This document shows, piece by piece, positions 5,307 through 5,478 of a stretch of DNA of 5,478 nt. Below the pieces are notes generated by a model. The model did not search any database. It worked only from the letters and a program-made list of their open reading frames with translations, and had not been told where the DNA came from. This stretch comes from JBBDWZ01 sp050732575 (lineage in GTDB: Bacteria; Gemmatimonadota; Gemmatimonadetes; Longimicrobiales; RSA9), in contig JBOHRF010000361.1 in NCBI GenBank assembly GCA_050732575.1, forward strand, positions 1 through 5,478, in the 5' to 3' direction. Numbering within the stretch: the stretch's first letter is position 1; each line of letters starts with the position of its first letter. The position numbers and the translations under genes were made by a program.

Positions 5307-5478
5307 ATGACCTGGAACTGCTGCGCCAGCACGAACCGATCGTTCGGTACACGGCCGGCGAGTTGTTCTTCCCCTGCGCGGTAGACGAATACGTACGCGC
5401 ATGCAGCCTCTGGCGGCGGGACGGTCGCGGACGCTCGCGCCTGGTGGTCGAGCCGGGAGCGCTCGATCTGGGTCAGCT
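5303..5478 (+). CDS. Start of an unrecognised protein, truncated by the window edge
   Basis: The ATG at 5303 sits in an ATGA overlap with the upstream stop and opens a frame that continues without a stop for 58 codons to the end of the window. The visible part begins MNDLELLRQHEPIVRYTAGE and continues LFFPCAVDEYVRACSLWRRDG, RSRLVVEPGALDLGQ. It is soluble and charged, with no signal peptide. The pattern of a proline and tyrosine before Gly-Glu-Leu-Phe-Phe-Pro, then a Tyr-Val-x-x-Cys-Ser-Leu helix, feels like the N-terminus of a larger bacterial protein family with a conserved E-x-FFP motif, but I cannot name it with confidence. Coupling to the membrane protein suggests a shared complex or pathway. 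The true length and C-terminal domains are outside the window. Confidence 0.75.
   Translation, partial: MNDLELLRQHEPIVRYTAGELFFPCAVDEYVRACSLWRRDGRGRSRLVVEPGALDLGQ

Noticed and set aside
4269..5402. A 377-codon open frame on the minus strand opposite the rhodanese and membrane protein
   Set aside because: It is antisense to two well-supported genes, its composition is rich in Arg, His and Gln as expected for a GC-rich shadow frame, and it shows no recognisable domain.

Overview
The window is GC-rich (mostly around 60-70%), densely coded bacterial DNA. The strongest hint to its source is a single-chain duplicated MacB/FtsX-type permease with a short N-terminal prefix domain, encoded directly behind a PadR-type repressor. 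This is the ADOP arrangement (Acidobacterial Duplicated Orphan Permease), most expanded in Acidobacteriota and also seen in Gemmatimonadota and a few other phyla. I therefore infer an acidobacterial or related soil-type chromosome. No rRNA, tRNA, CRISPR array, insertion sequence or phage gene was seen.

Left half, minus strand (about 1-3290): a PadR regulator (2898-3248) and the ADOP permease (208-2895) form a two-gene operon with a 2-bp gap. A sigma70-like promoter overlaps a 17-bp near-palindrome just upstream of padR, as expected for autorepression. Downstream of the permease is a 147-bp gap that holds a 12-bp perfect inverted repeat. At the very left edge, still on the minus strand, lies the beginning of a probable lipoprotein with a lipobox; its first codons are ambiguous because a TGA separates a natural-looking Met-Lys-Arg start from the hydrophobic stretch.

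Right half, plus strand (about 3312-5478): a short protein with a zincin HEFGH motif (3383-3709) is followed by two back-to-back perfect hairpins. Next comes an exported two-domain rhodanese (3840-4766) that starts at GTG behind a strong ribosome binding site. Then come a small multi-pass membrane protein starting at TTG (4860-5306) and, overlapping it by ATGA, the first 58 codons of an unrecognised protein that runs off the window (5303-5478).

The two halves diverge from the region 3249-3382. The permease operon looks like a self-regulated membrane export or stress module. The plus-strand genes show no obvious common pathway, apart from the translationally coupled membrane protein and its partner. 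The least described items are the small HExxH protein, the hairpin pair before the rhodanese, and the coupled membrane-protein pair at the right edge.
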